Source: Zantedeschia hybrid cultivar
Taxonomy: Eukaryota > Streptophyta > Magnoliopsida > Alismatales > Araceae
Length of the DNA: 64,000 nucleotides
Direction of reading: 5' to 3'
Assembly: GCA_030544215.1 (NCBI GenBank)
Contig: JARZZO010000006.1
Location: forward strand, 51,126,501 to 51,190,500
How positions within the stretch are numbered: position 1 is the stretch's first letter; each line of letters starts with the position of its first letter. The position numbers and the translations under genes are program-made. Below are positions 10,636 through 21,155 of the stretch, piece after piece. A model generated the notes under the pieces. That model was not told the DNA's origin. It saw only the letters and a program-made list of their open reading frames with translations, and ran no database searches.

Positions 10636-12208
10636 TGTTAGTATTAGGTGGACTGTAAGCCAAACCGATACTGTACAATATTCAGTTTATTAATAAAAAT
10701 GGCAAAATTTCATTGTGTTTAATTAATTCGATCTTTGTTTATCGTATCACGATGAAGTCCATGAATATGTGAAATAGTCTTCGGATTACGATGGGATCAT
10801 AATTAAGGGACGAAAGACTTATAAAAACATGTTCTTAATTGTTCCTAGTCGGATGATGTTTGAGGACATCAAACATCCGGATAGACTAGTACAGGTTTGT
10901 TTACCTCATATGATGAGGGCGATTGATCCTATAAGTTACTTGTATGGAGACACTATGCTAGACCTGTAGGTGCTCATTGATGAATGAGTTCACTGAACTG
11001 ATCAAACTATGAATCGCTGGATGGTATATACCTCAATGTTAACTAGCTCGATTCTTTTGTCACAGTTGCGTAGATGATCCTTGGACCTGAGACACCAAAG
11101 ATATCTTGTTGGTACGTCTCTGAGCTTTGACCTTGACTAACAAATTCCTAACCATGGGTTGTCAACAAGTCAAGTGATCGGGTTCAGGGAGATGCCCTCG
11201 AAGGTAATTGTGTGTTCAATACAGGATCATCGGCTCTCAGTAATAAGAGAAAGAATGTTCCGGGAATGATGCACTCAAGTCCCTGGCCAGCGAACTCTGC
11301 ATCAAATAAAGAGTTATCTGATAAAGATTAGAGGCATTTGATTCAAGTGAATTGATCGGCTAGGGTTTAACAGTAAACTATACCCTAGGTCGATTCGAGA
11401 ACATTGCACGGATGAAGGATTATATCCGTGAGGTAACCGTTGACGGAAAGGTTCCCATAGTGGGTTGCATAAACCCCAATGTCTTCCTGGATCACGCGAT
11501 ATTGCTTGGCACCCAACGTAATCAAAGCCCGTCTGAATTTATTGTGGGATGTTAAATTTGGCTGATTAATTAACATAAGGATATAAATTAATTCAGTGGG
11601 TCCGTAAAGAGTTACTGGGCATTAATGGGCTATTGACTGGACTGGTATTTGGGCCTAGAGGGTCACACGCAAAAGGTTTTCAAGTCGGTGGATATTTCGG
11701 TGGGGTTTCGGATAAGTGTGGGTTTTCTAAAAATCGCAAGGCACTTATTATAAAAGACTGGGGCTAGGTCAGGGGCCAGCAACTGTGACCTAGCCGTCCC
11801 CTCTGTCTCCTCTGTCTCCTCTCTCTCTCTGGCGCCCCCCACCTCTGGCTGGCCCTGGGAGGCTCTGCTCAGACTCCCGCCTACTCCGTCTTCCCGTCAG
11901 ACGGGAATCTAAATCGGCATGTCGCGGAGGATTACGCGAAGCCAGACGGGATCTGTATACGTTGTTGCGAGCGAGGAAGCAAGGACGATCCACCGAGAAG
12001 AATACTGCAAGGATACCGCTAGAGGCCGGGCACCTGTGCGGCTTGTGGCATCACACCGACGAAACCGGACGAATGTGGATTTGAATCCACATAAGGTAAA
12101 TCCGATTTACCGTTTAGGGTTTTTGCTGATCGAAACGGGATGGATCCGATCCCCTAACGAATTTTATCCGCTGCGTTTTTGCTCGGATCTGACATAGCTA
12201 ACCTAACA
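10636..12208 (+). mobile_element. Ty1/copia subfamily 2 LTR, 5' LTR of element I
   Basis: This 1573-bp LTR runs from TGTTAGTATTAGG to CCTAACA. It is followed at once by a primer-binding site, which makes it a 5' LTR in plus orientation. A TATA box is at 11749-11756. The central hairpin (CGGATGATGTTTGA against TCAAACATCCG, 10852-10881) is present. Its closest relative in the window is the LTR of G (33116-34691). Confidence 0.9.
11749..11756 (+). promoter_or_regulatory. TATA box of copia LTR (I)
   Basis: TATAAAAG lies at the same position as in the H, G and solo copia LTRs, upstream of a CT-rich run. Confidence 0.5.
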
Positions 12209-12209
12209 G

Positions 12210-12222
12210 TGGTATCAAAGCC
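12210..12222 (+). other. Primer-binding site of element I (tRNA-iMet)
   Basis: TGGTATCAAAGCC begins one base after the LTR end. It is the complement of the initiator-Met tRNA 3' end with one change (A for G) from the usual TGGTATCAGAGCC. Only about 41 bases of internal sequence follow before element F interrupts. Confidence 0.85.
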
Positions 12223-13443
12223 AGGTTCCACTGTATTTTTCGCCGTTTTTGTAACGACCTGCCACCCTATAATCGGAAACCCGATTACTAAATCGGCATC
12301 AGATCATTATCTATGGGTTTACACCCGGATCTCATACGACACGTCTGGAGAAGTAAGTGTTAAACAAGGCTAAATATAGCAATCTCACGGACTTCAAGGA
12401 AAATACAAGTACGCAGAAAGTAAATTAATAAAGTCCTTATATAGTCCAACAATAATCACATGGTCCAAAGAATTAAATATGTACAGGTAGAAGCAAAGTA
12501 CAACAACATCGGGGCATATCCCAGAACCGAGATAGTTGCTGGCCCGCACACCAAGGAGAACACCATACGCCGACACTCGCCGAGAAGTCCACACCTGAAA
12601 CCGCAGGGAGTGAGCCACACCAAAATTGGGCTTAGTAGGGATCATCCGATCCCCACCTCCCACATACACCCACACAAGTGCAGCAATACAAAATGAAGGG
12701 AATTTAATTAAAGCAGTAAACACAGTTCCCAAATTCCAGTATGAGACATATACATCCGTAATGCATCAGGCACAGTTCTAAGCAATTCGAGTAACCCAAC
12801 TCAACACCACAGTTCATAACCAAAGATCTGGCTAAACACACAAACCACACTGTCAACCACGTACAAGCGGCGCCTTAAAACACCACCAACACCTACATCT
12901 GTCCACCCCTACGATGTTTCGGACACCGTAGGGTGAGACAGTGAGTCAAACTAGGACTAACTGGGACTAGTGAACCACCACCGCCCATTTACGTATGCAC
13001 ACAAGCAGTCTAGACCACTGTCCTATCGACCGAACTTCCCTCAACGCTATGCCTAGGCACTTTACGAGGGCCCTGGGGACCGGCGAAACCCCATCAAGCT
13101 GAAGCTATAGGGACTACTCGTAACCCTAACTTCTCGGGTCACATCAGGCCAAAGGGCGAAGGGTACCACTTGTAATCTCGATATCTTAGATTATATCAGG
13201 CCCAGTGGCGAAAGGGAAAACTTTAGCAGCACCAAACCTGGCTCCACGGTAAGAAACACGCCGGAAACTGTCACGAAAAACTAGGAAAACACTGACCTAC
13301 TGTGACCAAACAACAATCCCTCGGATAGCACACTAGCTACTCCGGCCTGTCTAGCTCTAGGTGGTTCTGCTTCCCCCAGCCATAAGTAAAATACTAACAT
13401 GTACCCCTCCCACACCGGTACGGCAACAATGCCACATAGACAC

Positions 13444-15001
13444 TGTTAGTTTAGGTGGCCTACAAGCCAATCTGACTATGTAAATCTTGTTCATTTATTA
13501 ATAATAAAATGGCATAATATTCATTATGTGTAAATCGCATTAATTATCATTTCATAATGAAGTCCGTAAATATGTGCTATAGTTTTCAGATTATGATGAG
13601 ATCATACTAATGAGACTGATCACTTAAACACACATATTCTTAATTGTTCCTAGTCGGAGGATATCCGAGAAGGACATCGGATATCCGGTTAGACTAGTAC
13701 AGATTACTCCTGCTCATATGATAAGGGTGGCTGATCTCATAAGTCACTTGTGTGGAGACACTAAGGCGAATTTGTAGGTGCTCATTGGAGAATGAGTTCA
13801 CTGAACTGATCCGACTGAATCGCTGGATGGTATTGTACCTCACTGTCAACCAGCTTGATTCTATTGTCGCAGTTGCGTGGATGGTCCTCGGACCTGAGAC
13901 ACCAAAGACACCTTAGCGGTGGACTTCTGTGCTTTGACCTTGGTTAACGAATCTCTAGCCATGGGATTCTAATACGCCAAGAATTGGGTACAGAGGAATA
14001 CCGTCGAAGGGAATTGTGTGTCAATAAGGAATCATTCGCTCTCGGTACTTAGAAAGAGAATGCTCTAGGAAGGATGCGCGAAAGTCCCTGGCCAGGGCGG
14101 ACGATAATATCGGGAAAGGAGTTTTCCGATATTCATCAGCGGCATCCAATCCAAGTGAGTCGACCGGTTAGGGTTTGACAGCTCGCCATATCCTGAGTTG
14201 ACTAAAGAGCATTGTACGAATGAAGGATTATATCTACACGGTAACTGTCGGCGGAAAGGTTCCAAGAGTGGGTTACTTAACCCCAAATACCTTCTGGGTT
14301 CACGCAGTGCTGCTTGGCACCCAACGTGATCGGAGGCCCGGTCGAATTCGATGTGCGACATCAATTCGATTGATTAATTGATTAATAAAGGGTTATTATT
14401 TAAGTAATAAAGCCAGTGAGGAGTCACTGGGCTTGTTGGGCCATTAACTGGACTGGTACTTGGGCCTAGAGGGTCACACGCAAATGATTCTCAAGGCGAT
14501 GGATAAATAAGTGGGTTTTATACAAACCGGGGGTTTTTATAAAAAAACCGTGCGGTTAGTATAAAACATAGCGAACGGGCTGAGCAGGCCAAGCTGTTGC
14601 TAACCCTAGCCGCCCCTCCTCAGTTTCTGTCTTTCTCTGGCGTCTAGGCAAATCCAGATCTGCTCCGCCGCTTCTCCGAATCCCGTTCAACGGGAAATCG
14701 TCCGCGCGTTGTGGCGATCATTGCGGCGACCGGCGGAGGCTTCGTGGGCTGCGAAGAACGAGGAACGTTAGGATATCCATCGCGAGGAGGATCGCGTGGA
14801 CTTCGCTAGAGGCCGGGCGCTTGCGCTGCTTGCGGTGTCGCACCGACGGAACCGAACGGATGCGGATTCGAATCCGCACACGGTGAGAACTTCGATAATC
14901 CGATTATCGTATTTTAGATTTCGAAACGGGAACGGATCGCTATATTTTTTTTTATAGTTTCCACTGCGTGAGCGATCCGGAGAAACCGAGAAAACCCAAT
15001 A
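13444..15001 (+). mobile_element. Ty1/copia subfamily 1 solo LTR, TSD GACAC
   Basis: This 1558-bp LTR runs from TGTTAGTTTAGG to AACCCAATA (last CA changed to TA), flanked by GACAC at 13439-13443 and 15002-15006. Tekay LTR sequence continues on both sides. TATA-like TATAAAAC is at 14560-14567. The central hairpin is perfect: GGATATCCGA 13659-13668 and TCGGATATCC 13677-13686, with an outer CTAGTC/GACTAG stem at 13650-13655/13692-13697. Confidence 0.93.
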
Positions 15002-15209
15002 GACACCGCATCCCTCCCACACTGACACAAGGTGTCAAACACAAACCACAATCATTTTAGCTCCACAATCGCATAAACACACGCACATACAATGCGATTC
15101 TGATTATACAGAAATCCTCGGCCTCGATGTATGATTTCAAGCATGCATTTAATCAAACTATCTAACAGTGTAAACACATGTTAATTTCATAGATTAATGA
15201 AGTTCTGGC

Positions 15210-16120
15210 CTAAATGGCGTCGTCCTAGCCAATCGCTATTTCAAACGGCGTCGCTGTTCCAAGACGCCATTCAAACCAGAACTCAATCCCACAGAAACTA
15301 CTCCCGGGACAAATCTGACCTAAATGGCGTCGTCCTAGCCCGTCACCATTTCAAATGGCGTCGCCCTAGCCCGACGCCATTTAGAGCCCAATATCTGGTT
15401 TTTTGCAACTTAACCCAAACCTCAAAACAAGGCTTCCTCTCCCCCAAAATCACCCCAAAAATACCCAAAAATAGGAAATGAAGGGGAGAATCCAATTTAC
15501 CACTTGAAACACACTAATTCCCATTTTATAGAAATGATCATTTTCATTAAAAAGCCCCTTAAACATGCTCATTCTACCCAAATCTCCACACACGTCACAT
15601 GCTTTAAGCAGAAAAACATGGATAAAACAACCAAATCACGTATAAGGATCGTCCCCCTACCGGTCACTTGAACTCCTTCTAGCTCCGTGCCATCGAACCA
15701 CCGCACCGCAAACCGCCGTGGACGCCGTCACTCCGCCGGGACGTCGGCCGCCGCCCGGAGAATGAAGTGCCACGGTGGAGGTGGTGGTCGTAATGGTGAG
15801 AGGTAGAGAGGTGTTGGAGTGATGGAAGAGGAAGAAGGGGAAGGAGAAAGGGAAGGGGGAAACGAGGAGGATCGGAGAGAGAGAAGAGAGAGAGTGAGAA
15901 GGAGAGAATGAGAGAAAGGAGGGAAGGTTCAGGGTGTTAAACTAAAATAGATGAAATCGCGTCGTCCATCTAAGACATCGTTCAGATGACATGACCGGAG
16001 CCATACACACGTGGCCCAACGCCCGTCCACGCGGCACAATTAGCAAGCTACCTAAATGGTGTCCGTACAGACCGAAGCCATTCGAAAGGCATCATTCACC
16101 CTAGACGTCATTTAGAAGGC
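15210..16120 (-). repeat. GGCGTC hairpin clusters of the F LTR (degenerate)
   Basis: Hairpins of the AAATGGCGTC/GACGCCATTT type lie at about 15213-15275 and 15318-15388. Weaker ones lie near 15955-15995 and 16052-16120. The same two-cluster layout as in the other Tekay LTRs is present, but the arms are more decayed, which fits an older copy. Confidence 0.65.
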
Positions 16121-16205
16121 ATGCCCCTGACCCATCGGGGCCCAAACCAAGGGGTCTGGCTCCGAAACCAACCCAATAACTGTACCTGAAACCTCAATCC
16201 TTACA

Positions 16206-16219
16206 TTCTCCCCCCCTTA
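16206..16219 (-). other. Polypurine tract of element F
   Basis: On the minus strand it reads AAGGGGGGGAGAA directly next to the LTR end. The same tract borders the 3' LTRs of A (23489-23501) and B (41422-41434). Confidence 0.8.
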
Positions 16220-16579
16220 AAAGAATTTCGTCCTCGAAATTGTATCCGCTCGAACGACAAATACTGTCGACAATTCCACACCGGTAACACGGATCTCATC
16301 AATCGCCCTCACTGATGACACTCCTCCACAGGGCTCCGTATAGCCAGTCGATCTCATCAACACTAGGCTAATTATATTCTATGATTTTGCCAATACTGAT
16401 GGACTAATATAACCATTCATTAGCCTTACGAGGCACATATTAAAAAATTGATTCTCCACCATGTCCAAAATACATAAAAAGTGACATAAGAACTCACAAC
16501 TACAACCAAAAAGATAAAACAAAAGTGTTTATCTAGCCCAACATCTCGGACCTCTTCTAAGAGAACATACAACACCGTT

Positions 16580-17432
16580 CTAGGTCCTGGGCTTCTTCTG
16601 ACTACTCGGCTCCTGACCTATCTTATTCTTCTGGGGACAATTCCTTACAAGATGTCCCTTCTTACCATAGTCAAAACAGCTACCAGTGACTAATGGACAT
16701 ATTCGATCACCATGCTGTCTACCACAACGGGGACAATGATCGGTCACATCATGTCCTGCTTCCTGCTGTCTGCTAGCCACAGTCTGCATCTGCCGAACCG
16801 AGTCGTCTTCGTCCTCGTCATAAAGCATCCCTTGGAACCTAGACCCAAAGGAACTTGAACCATCTGTCGAAAGAATCGCTGATTTGTTCTTGCTTTGTTG
16901 CTGCCCTTGTGCTGACCGCTCCAAATCTTTCACCATCTGTTGGAACTGAGTCTCCACTGCTGCTGCGCACCGAACTGCTGATGCAAGATCACTAGAACAA
17001 TAAGATGCCACCATTCCCCTCAGATCGTACCGGAGTCCATCCACAAGTCTCTCAGTTCAACGTTCCTCATGCTCAGATATGTGCGGAACGAACCTTCCGA
17101 GAGATATAAACTTCATCTGATATTCCAGAACTGACATATCACTCTACACCAATTCCATAAACTCCCTTTCCTTGGCCTTCCAAACATGCCTCGGAAAGTA
17201 TTGTCCACTAAACTCTCTCACGAATACCTCCCAAAGAATCTCTCTCAAGGACCTATCCGAAAACATCCTTCTCTTGATGGTAACCCACCAATCATAGGCA
17301 TCGTTTTTCAACAAATAGGTTGCCAACAAAGTCTTGTCATTCTCAGTACACTCAAGAACTTTGAATGCCTTCTCCACCTCCTTAATCCAATGAGCTGCCT
17401 CGTCTGGGACAGGTTGACCCGTGAAAGAAGGG
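16580..17432 (-). pseudogene. Tekay-type gag of element F (C-terminal part, frameshifted)
   Basis: Retrotransposon gag capsid fragment. The 5'-most visible part begins inside the conserved SFTG segment at the D1 insertion point (17432) and contains DEAAHWIKEVEKAF and LLATYLLKNDAYDWW, typical of the retrotransposon gag family. A frameshift between about 17144 and 17044 separates it from the second part, which ends with two zinc knuckles. The first knuckle (CPRCGRQHGDRIC) is intact. The second reads CFDYGKKGHLVRNC, with its second cysteine changed to tyrosine. The protein then ends, with no pol downstream. The gag of element B is the nearest relative here and is unbroken. Confidence 0.88.
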
Positions 17433-17971
17433 TGTAGACACGCTAATTTTGACATCATTTTAAGTAAAATTCATGTCATATAATAATGCCTCAAAATTTT
17501 CTGATATTTAATCATTAGTTAATTTTTATTATTTTTCTGAATTAATTGTCTAAATGACATCGGGTCAGACAGACATAATTTAATTTTATTAATAAAATAC
17601 ATTTTAACTCATATTTTTAATCAAAATATGAAAAATTCTAAAAGACGTCTTGTAAAGATGCCATTTAGGGTTTATTCTTATTTTGATTTTTAATCTGATT
17701 TCTAATTAATTTATTAATAAACTAAAAGATGTTTGCCATGAATGACACCATTTTGGTTTCCTAATATGTTTCTATTTTTTATTTCCAATGTTTATCCTTA
17801 TCTTAATTAAGCTAATCTTAATTAAGCTAAAAGACGTCTCCCTTGGTCGACGCGTTTTAGGTAATTACAGATAATGATGAATTAAGCTGTGTTTATTTGT
17901 TTCTTGGTTGGATTGGCTTCAAACTCATTCATGTTAATCTGTAAGTAACCGCAGACGCGCGAACTTAAGTC

Positions 17972-17979
17972 TATAAATA
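17972..17979 (+). promoter_or_regulatory. TATA box of Tat LTR (D1)
   Basis: TATAAATA lies in GTCTATAAATACC and is conserved in D2 at 49590-49597. Confidence 0.55.
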
Positions 17980-18368
17980 CCAAGTCCTTGGCCATTAAAA
18001 AGTTAGTGATAGTTAGTGATAATTTTGAGTGATGATTGGTAATTATTAGAGCGATAATTTTAGTGAAGAAATAGTGGAAATACTTGAAGAGAGACAATGT
18101 CCAAACGCTGAAGGATCGAGGCGCTGCTACTACTTCCAGGAGTCTTGAATCAAGCTTCGTCTTTTCTTCGTCCTTTCTTCAAAATCATTCAAGAACCAAG
18201 GCTTTCCAGGGGCCATCCAACTCGGTTCTTCTTAATCAATTTCTGCACCTTTCTCATATTTCCATCATAATAGTATCATAATTTCGTCATATCCCTCCAT
18301 GCAACACACACAACACTAGCATATAATTTTCAATCCATGTGTTAAGGGGTTTTAAAGACCACAAACAA

Positions 18369-18476
18369 GTGAGTTTATTTGTTAAGTTGCATGATTAGAA
18401 TTATTATTGGAATAGATACTACTACTATGAGTTCTTATTGTTCTTTCCCTCTTTTTTTCTTTATACTTTTTGCAAG
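18369..18476 (+). other. Candidate intron in D1 LTR transcript
   Basis: A strong donor, AA|GTGAGT, is followed 108 bp later by a pyrimidine-rich stretch and an acceptor ending TTTTTGCAAG|G. The same pair occurs in D2 (49912-50012, 101 bp). A second donor, CAG|GTAAGC, lies at 18637/18638 and matches CAG|GTAGGC at 50180/50181 in D2. No transcript evidence is available. Confidence 0.35.
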
Positions 18477-18772
18477 GTACCAAAGAAGATCAAAAGGAAG
18501 GAATCAACAAGGAAATCTGGACGATCCTCAAAGCCCAATCAATATTTAAAGTAAGAACAAAGTAAGAAGGGCTCTTTTTCTTCAGTCGGCTGAAAGAGGA
18601 GAATCAAGAACTTCAACATCTCCCACGTCAAAAACAGGTAAGCGACCAATCTTTTCCTTTTGAAACTTTTTAGTCAAAAGTTTCTAGCAATCACATAGTC
18701 TTTAATAGGTTTATTTGTCACTTAATCAACAAATTTTCATGATAATCACACATCACTATTTGAGCACTCACA

Positions 18773-19839
18773 GTTTTTTGGCGATCATGGTGGGACTTGG
18801 TCTCGCCATCTTTTAAATCTTTGTTCTTACTTTTATCAATCGGGCACCCACGGTGCACCACCTGTGTCCCTCGGACACGCCCTCACCGATCGGTGAGTTT
18901 TTAGTTTTAATTGTTATTCCCCCGTGCACTACGTACACACCCTTGTGGCAAGATCTTGCCCTCCCCGTTTGATTGGTTGAAGAATTGTGATTGTGATAAG
19001 AAGCATGTGTGATTGATTGAATGTTTTAGTTGTTTACATGATAAATCATCCTGTTAAAAAATTTTAAAATTTTTTTTCGCATGAGCCGATTATTTATTGC
19101 TTTATCCTGTTAGTTTGAGGGGGAATTGACCCAGAAATTCTTTCTAAATTGTTGATTCTGCGACTTGAAAAGCGTTTAGGAACAGCGACGTGTTTCATGC
19201 CACATCGCTCTACCACGACACCTTTAAGGCAAAATTCCTTGCTGTCTGCTGCCTGAGCTTCTGTGAGCATAATAAGGTTCTGTGTTGAATAGCGTTGAGA
19301 AACAGCAATGCGATTCAGGTAGTTTCTTGTTTTGTTCTTCAATTCTCAGATTTCTAATTTGATTGCTACTACACATTGCATATTAAGCATTAGAGGCCAT
19401 CCCAGCCACAGGTCATATGCACTGGGGCTAACACCCCCCTTTTCTCATAGGAACACCTTTCTTGACGTCTTCACCTCTCTCTGATTCGGTCGGTCCCTCG
19501 ATCAGACTAGAGTGGTTGACGTTAAAGACCTCCGTAAGTCCCTAAAATCAAGGTATTCCTCCTTGTTCATCGGGCTGGTTGTACTAATTGAAGTCCTAGT
19601 TAGATTTTCATATCGTTGTGAGAAAAAAGCCTTAGAGTATAACGGTGGAAACTGAACTGAAACTAGGATCCCACCTGTTGAGTGAATTTGTGATTAACTG
19701 AATCCAAATAATCTAACAAGGAATCCCAAAACAACGTTAAGCATCCACTTGTTTGACTAATCTCTGCACAACTTATCTGCAAATCTTTGTTGAAAACAAA
19801 TCTAATACCATATTGCTTCGATCAGGTAGGGATTTGAGC
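18773..19839 (+). other. Primer-site region and leader of D1
   Basis: TGGCGATCATGGTGGGA at 18779-18795 resembles the TGGCGCC-type primer sites of Tat elements, but I could not assign a tRNA. The remaining ~1 kb before the gag start is noncoding. It carries degenerate GGCGTC-type hairpins around 19155-19230 and is collinear with 50334-51386 of D2. Confidence 0.6.
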
Positions 19840-21155
19840 ATGGCTTCAGATGCTCTAGTCAACTACTAGGGAGATGCTAATGTCTCTCTTGAATCTGATT
19901 ATCACTATGAAAAAAGGGGAGATGCTAATACCCCGCGTGATCCCCATTCTTATCCATTTCAACATGAGGGAAACCACCAAATCCCTCCTCCTTTTGCTCA
20001 TAATCAACATAATTCTGGCACTGATCTTCCTCCGCATGTGCATGCGGTTTCTAATCCTGTCTTTGAGGGGGCCATGAACCCGAATGAGCCCTCGTCTTCC
20101 AATCCCTCTGATCTAGTCAACGCTTTGGGAGTTCTGGCCTCCTATTTGGATTCTCAACAGCTCGAGGCAATCCAATCCATCTTAAGGGGGAAGACGCCCG
20201 TACAGTCTACTAAACCAAATCTTGTGGTTCCCCCTGCTATTCCTTAACCTCCTCCCCACCATACCTCTTTCATTCACCAGGCCATGGAAGGCCTTCAAGT
20301 TTCAACTTCTCGGCCAGTTGGGCCACAACTGTCCTCCTCAAGGCAACCGGCTAGGCCGCCTAAGCCAACTTATCAAAATGCCCTCGGGTATGGCGGAAGC
20401 ACTGCCGGACCTTGACCATATTGTCCCCCTTGCCCCACATACTCTAGGCACCAGGCTTATCATGTACCACCACCACCTCCTCCCCAGACTGATCTAACAA
20501 GTCAAGCTCTACTCGCGAAGATGGAGCGTATGGATGAACAGTTCAATAATTTTCAGAAAATGATGGGAGTTAAGGCTGCACCAGAGATCAATCTTCCGAG
20601 TTTACCCATATTTCATTTACCGCCCTCGGAAATGCCAGTGTACAGAAAATACAATGGTACTAGTAACCCCTTCACCCATTTGAAGGAGTTCATGTACGAG
20701 TCATCCTTCTGGCAGAACAACAAGAGGTCGTTGGCATTCCTGTTCAGGAAGTCGTTAGAGGGGCCAGCCCTCGAGTGGTTCTTCTCATTGGAACCGTCGG
20801 AGGTGGAAGATTACAGTATCGTATCCCAAAAATTTATTCAACGACACCAGGACAGAGTCGCATCGTCTCTGTCCATCATTGATCTGGTTGCTGAAAAGAT
20901 GAAGCCAGATGAGGACTTCATCACATTTGCTAATAGATGGAGGAGCATGGCGGAGAAGATTAAGGACTATATGTCTGAATCTGAATAAGTCAAGATGATG
21001 ATTTCCAATGCCACCCCTCAATACAAGCTGGTCCTAGCTTTGAATAACTTGACCAGCATGGTAGAACTTTACGAGAGAGCGCGTTACTGTCAGAACGCCT
21101 TCAAGGATGCCACTTTTTCTAATGTCTTTGATCCTTACCGACCCAGCACACCTCC
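19840..21155 (+). pseudogene. Tat-type gag of D1, N-terminal part
   Basis: Capsid precursor of a Tat element. The ATG at 19840 opens a frame that runs collinearly with the D2 gag to the element A insertion at 21156, and is closed by nonsense codons at 19867-19869, 20245-20247 and 20986-20988. The proline-rich N-terminal half is followed by the gag core from about 20520, with conserved MPVYRKYNGTSNPF, LEGPALEWFFSLEPSE and FANRWRSMAEK segments. Comparison with D2 shows that two of these stops (20245 and 20986) come from CAA changed to TAA. The frame resumes at 30578 after element A. Confidence 0.88.

Larger units (their letters stand above)
12250..17432 (-). mobile_element. Tekay-type element F, gag-only, interrupted
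   Basis: The plus-left LTR starts TGTAACGACC at 12250 (left target site GTTTT, 12245-12249) and ends TTACA at 16205. A solo copia LTR sits inside it. Coding sense is minus, so this is the 3' LTR. A polypurine tract follows, then only ~370 bases before the gag zinc-knuckle region, so protease, reverse transcriptase, RNase H and integrase are all missing. That intervening stretch resembles the gag-distal noncoding stretch of element B (43260-43590), so F and B share a deletion-derived layout. The gag is cut at 17432 by D1. The rest of gag and the 5' LTR should lie beyond the window. Confidence 0.85.
17433..18772 (+). repeat. 5' LTR of Tat element D1
   Basis: The LTR runs from TGTAGACACGC to CACTCACA, followed six bases later by a primer-site-like TGGCGATCATGGTGGGA, giving ~1340 bp. 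The same landmarks in D2 give 1331 bp. It contains TATAAATA (17972-17979) and three GGCGTC-type hairpins (about 17636-17670, 17719-17756 and 17828-17862). The right end is inferred from position because the 3' LTR is not in the window. Confidence 0.7.
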
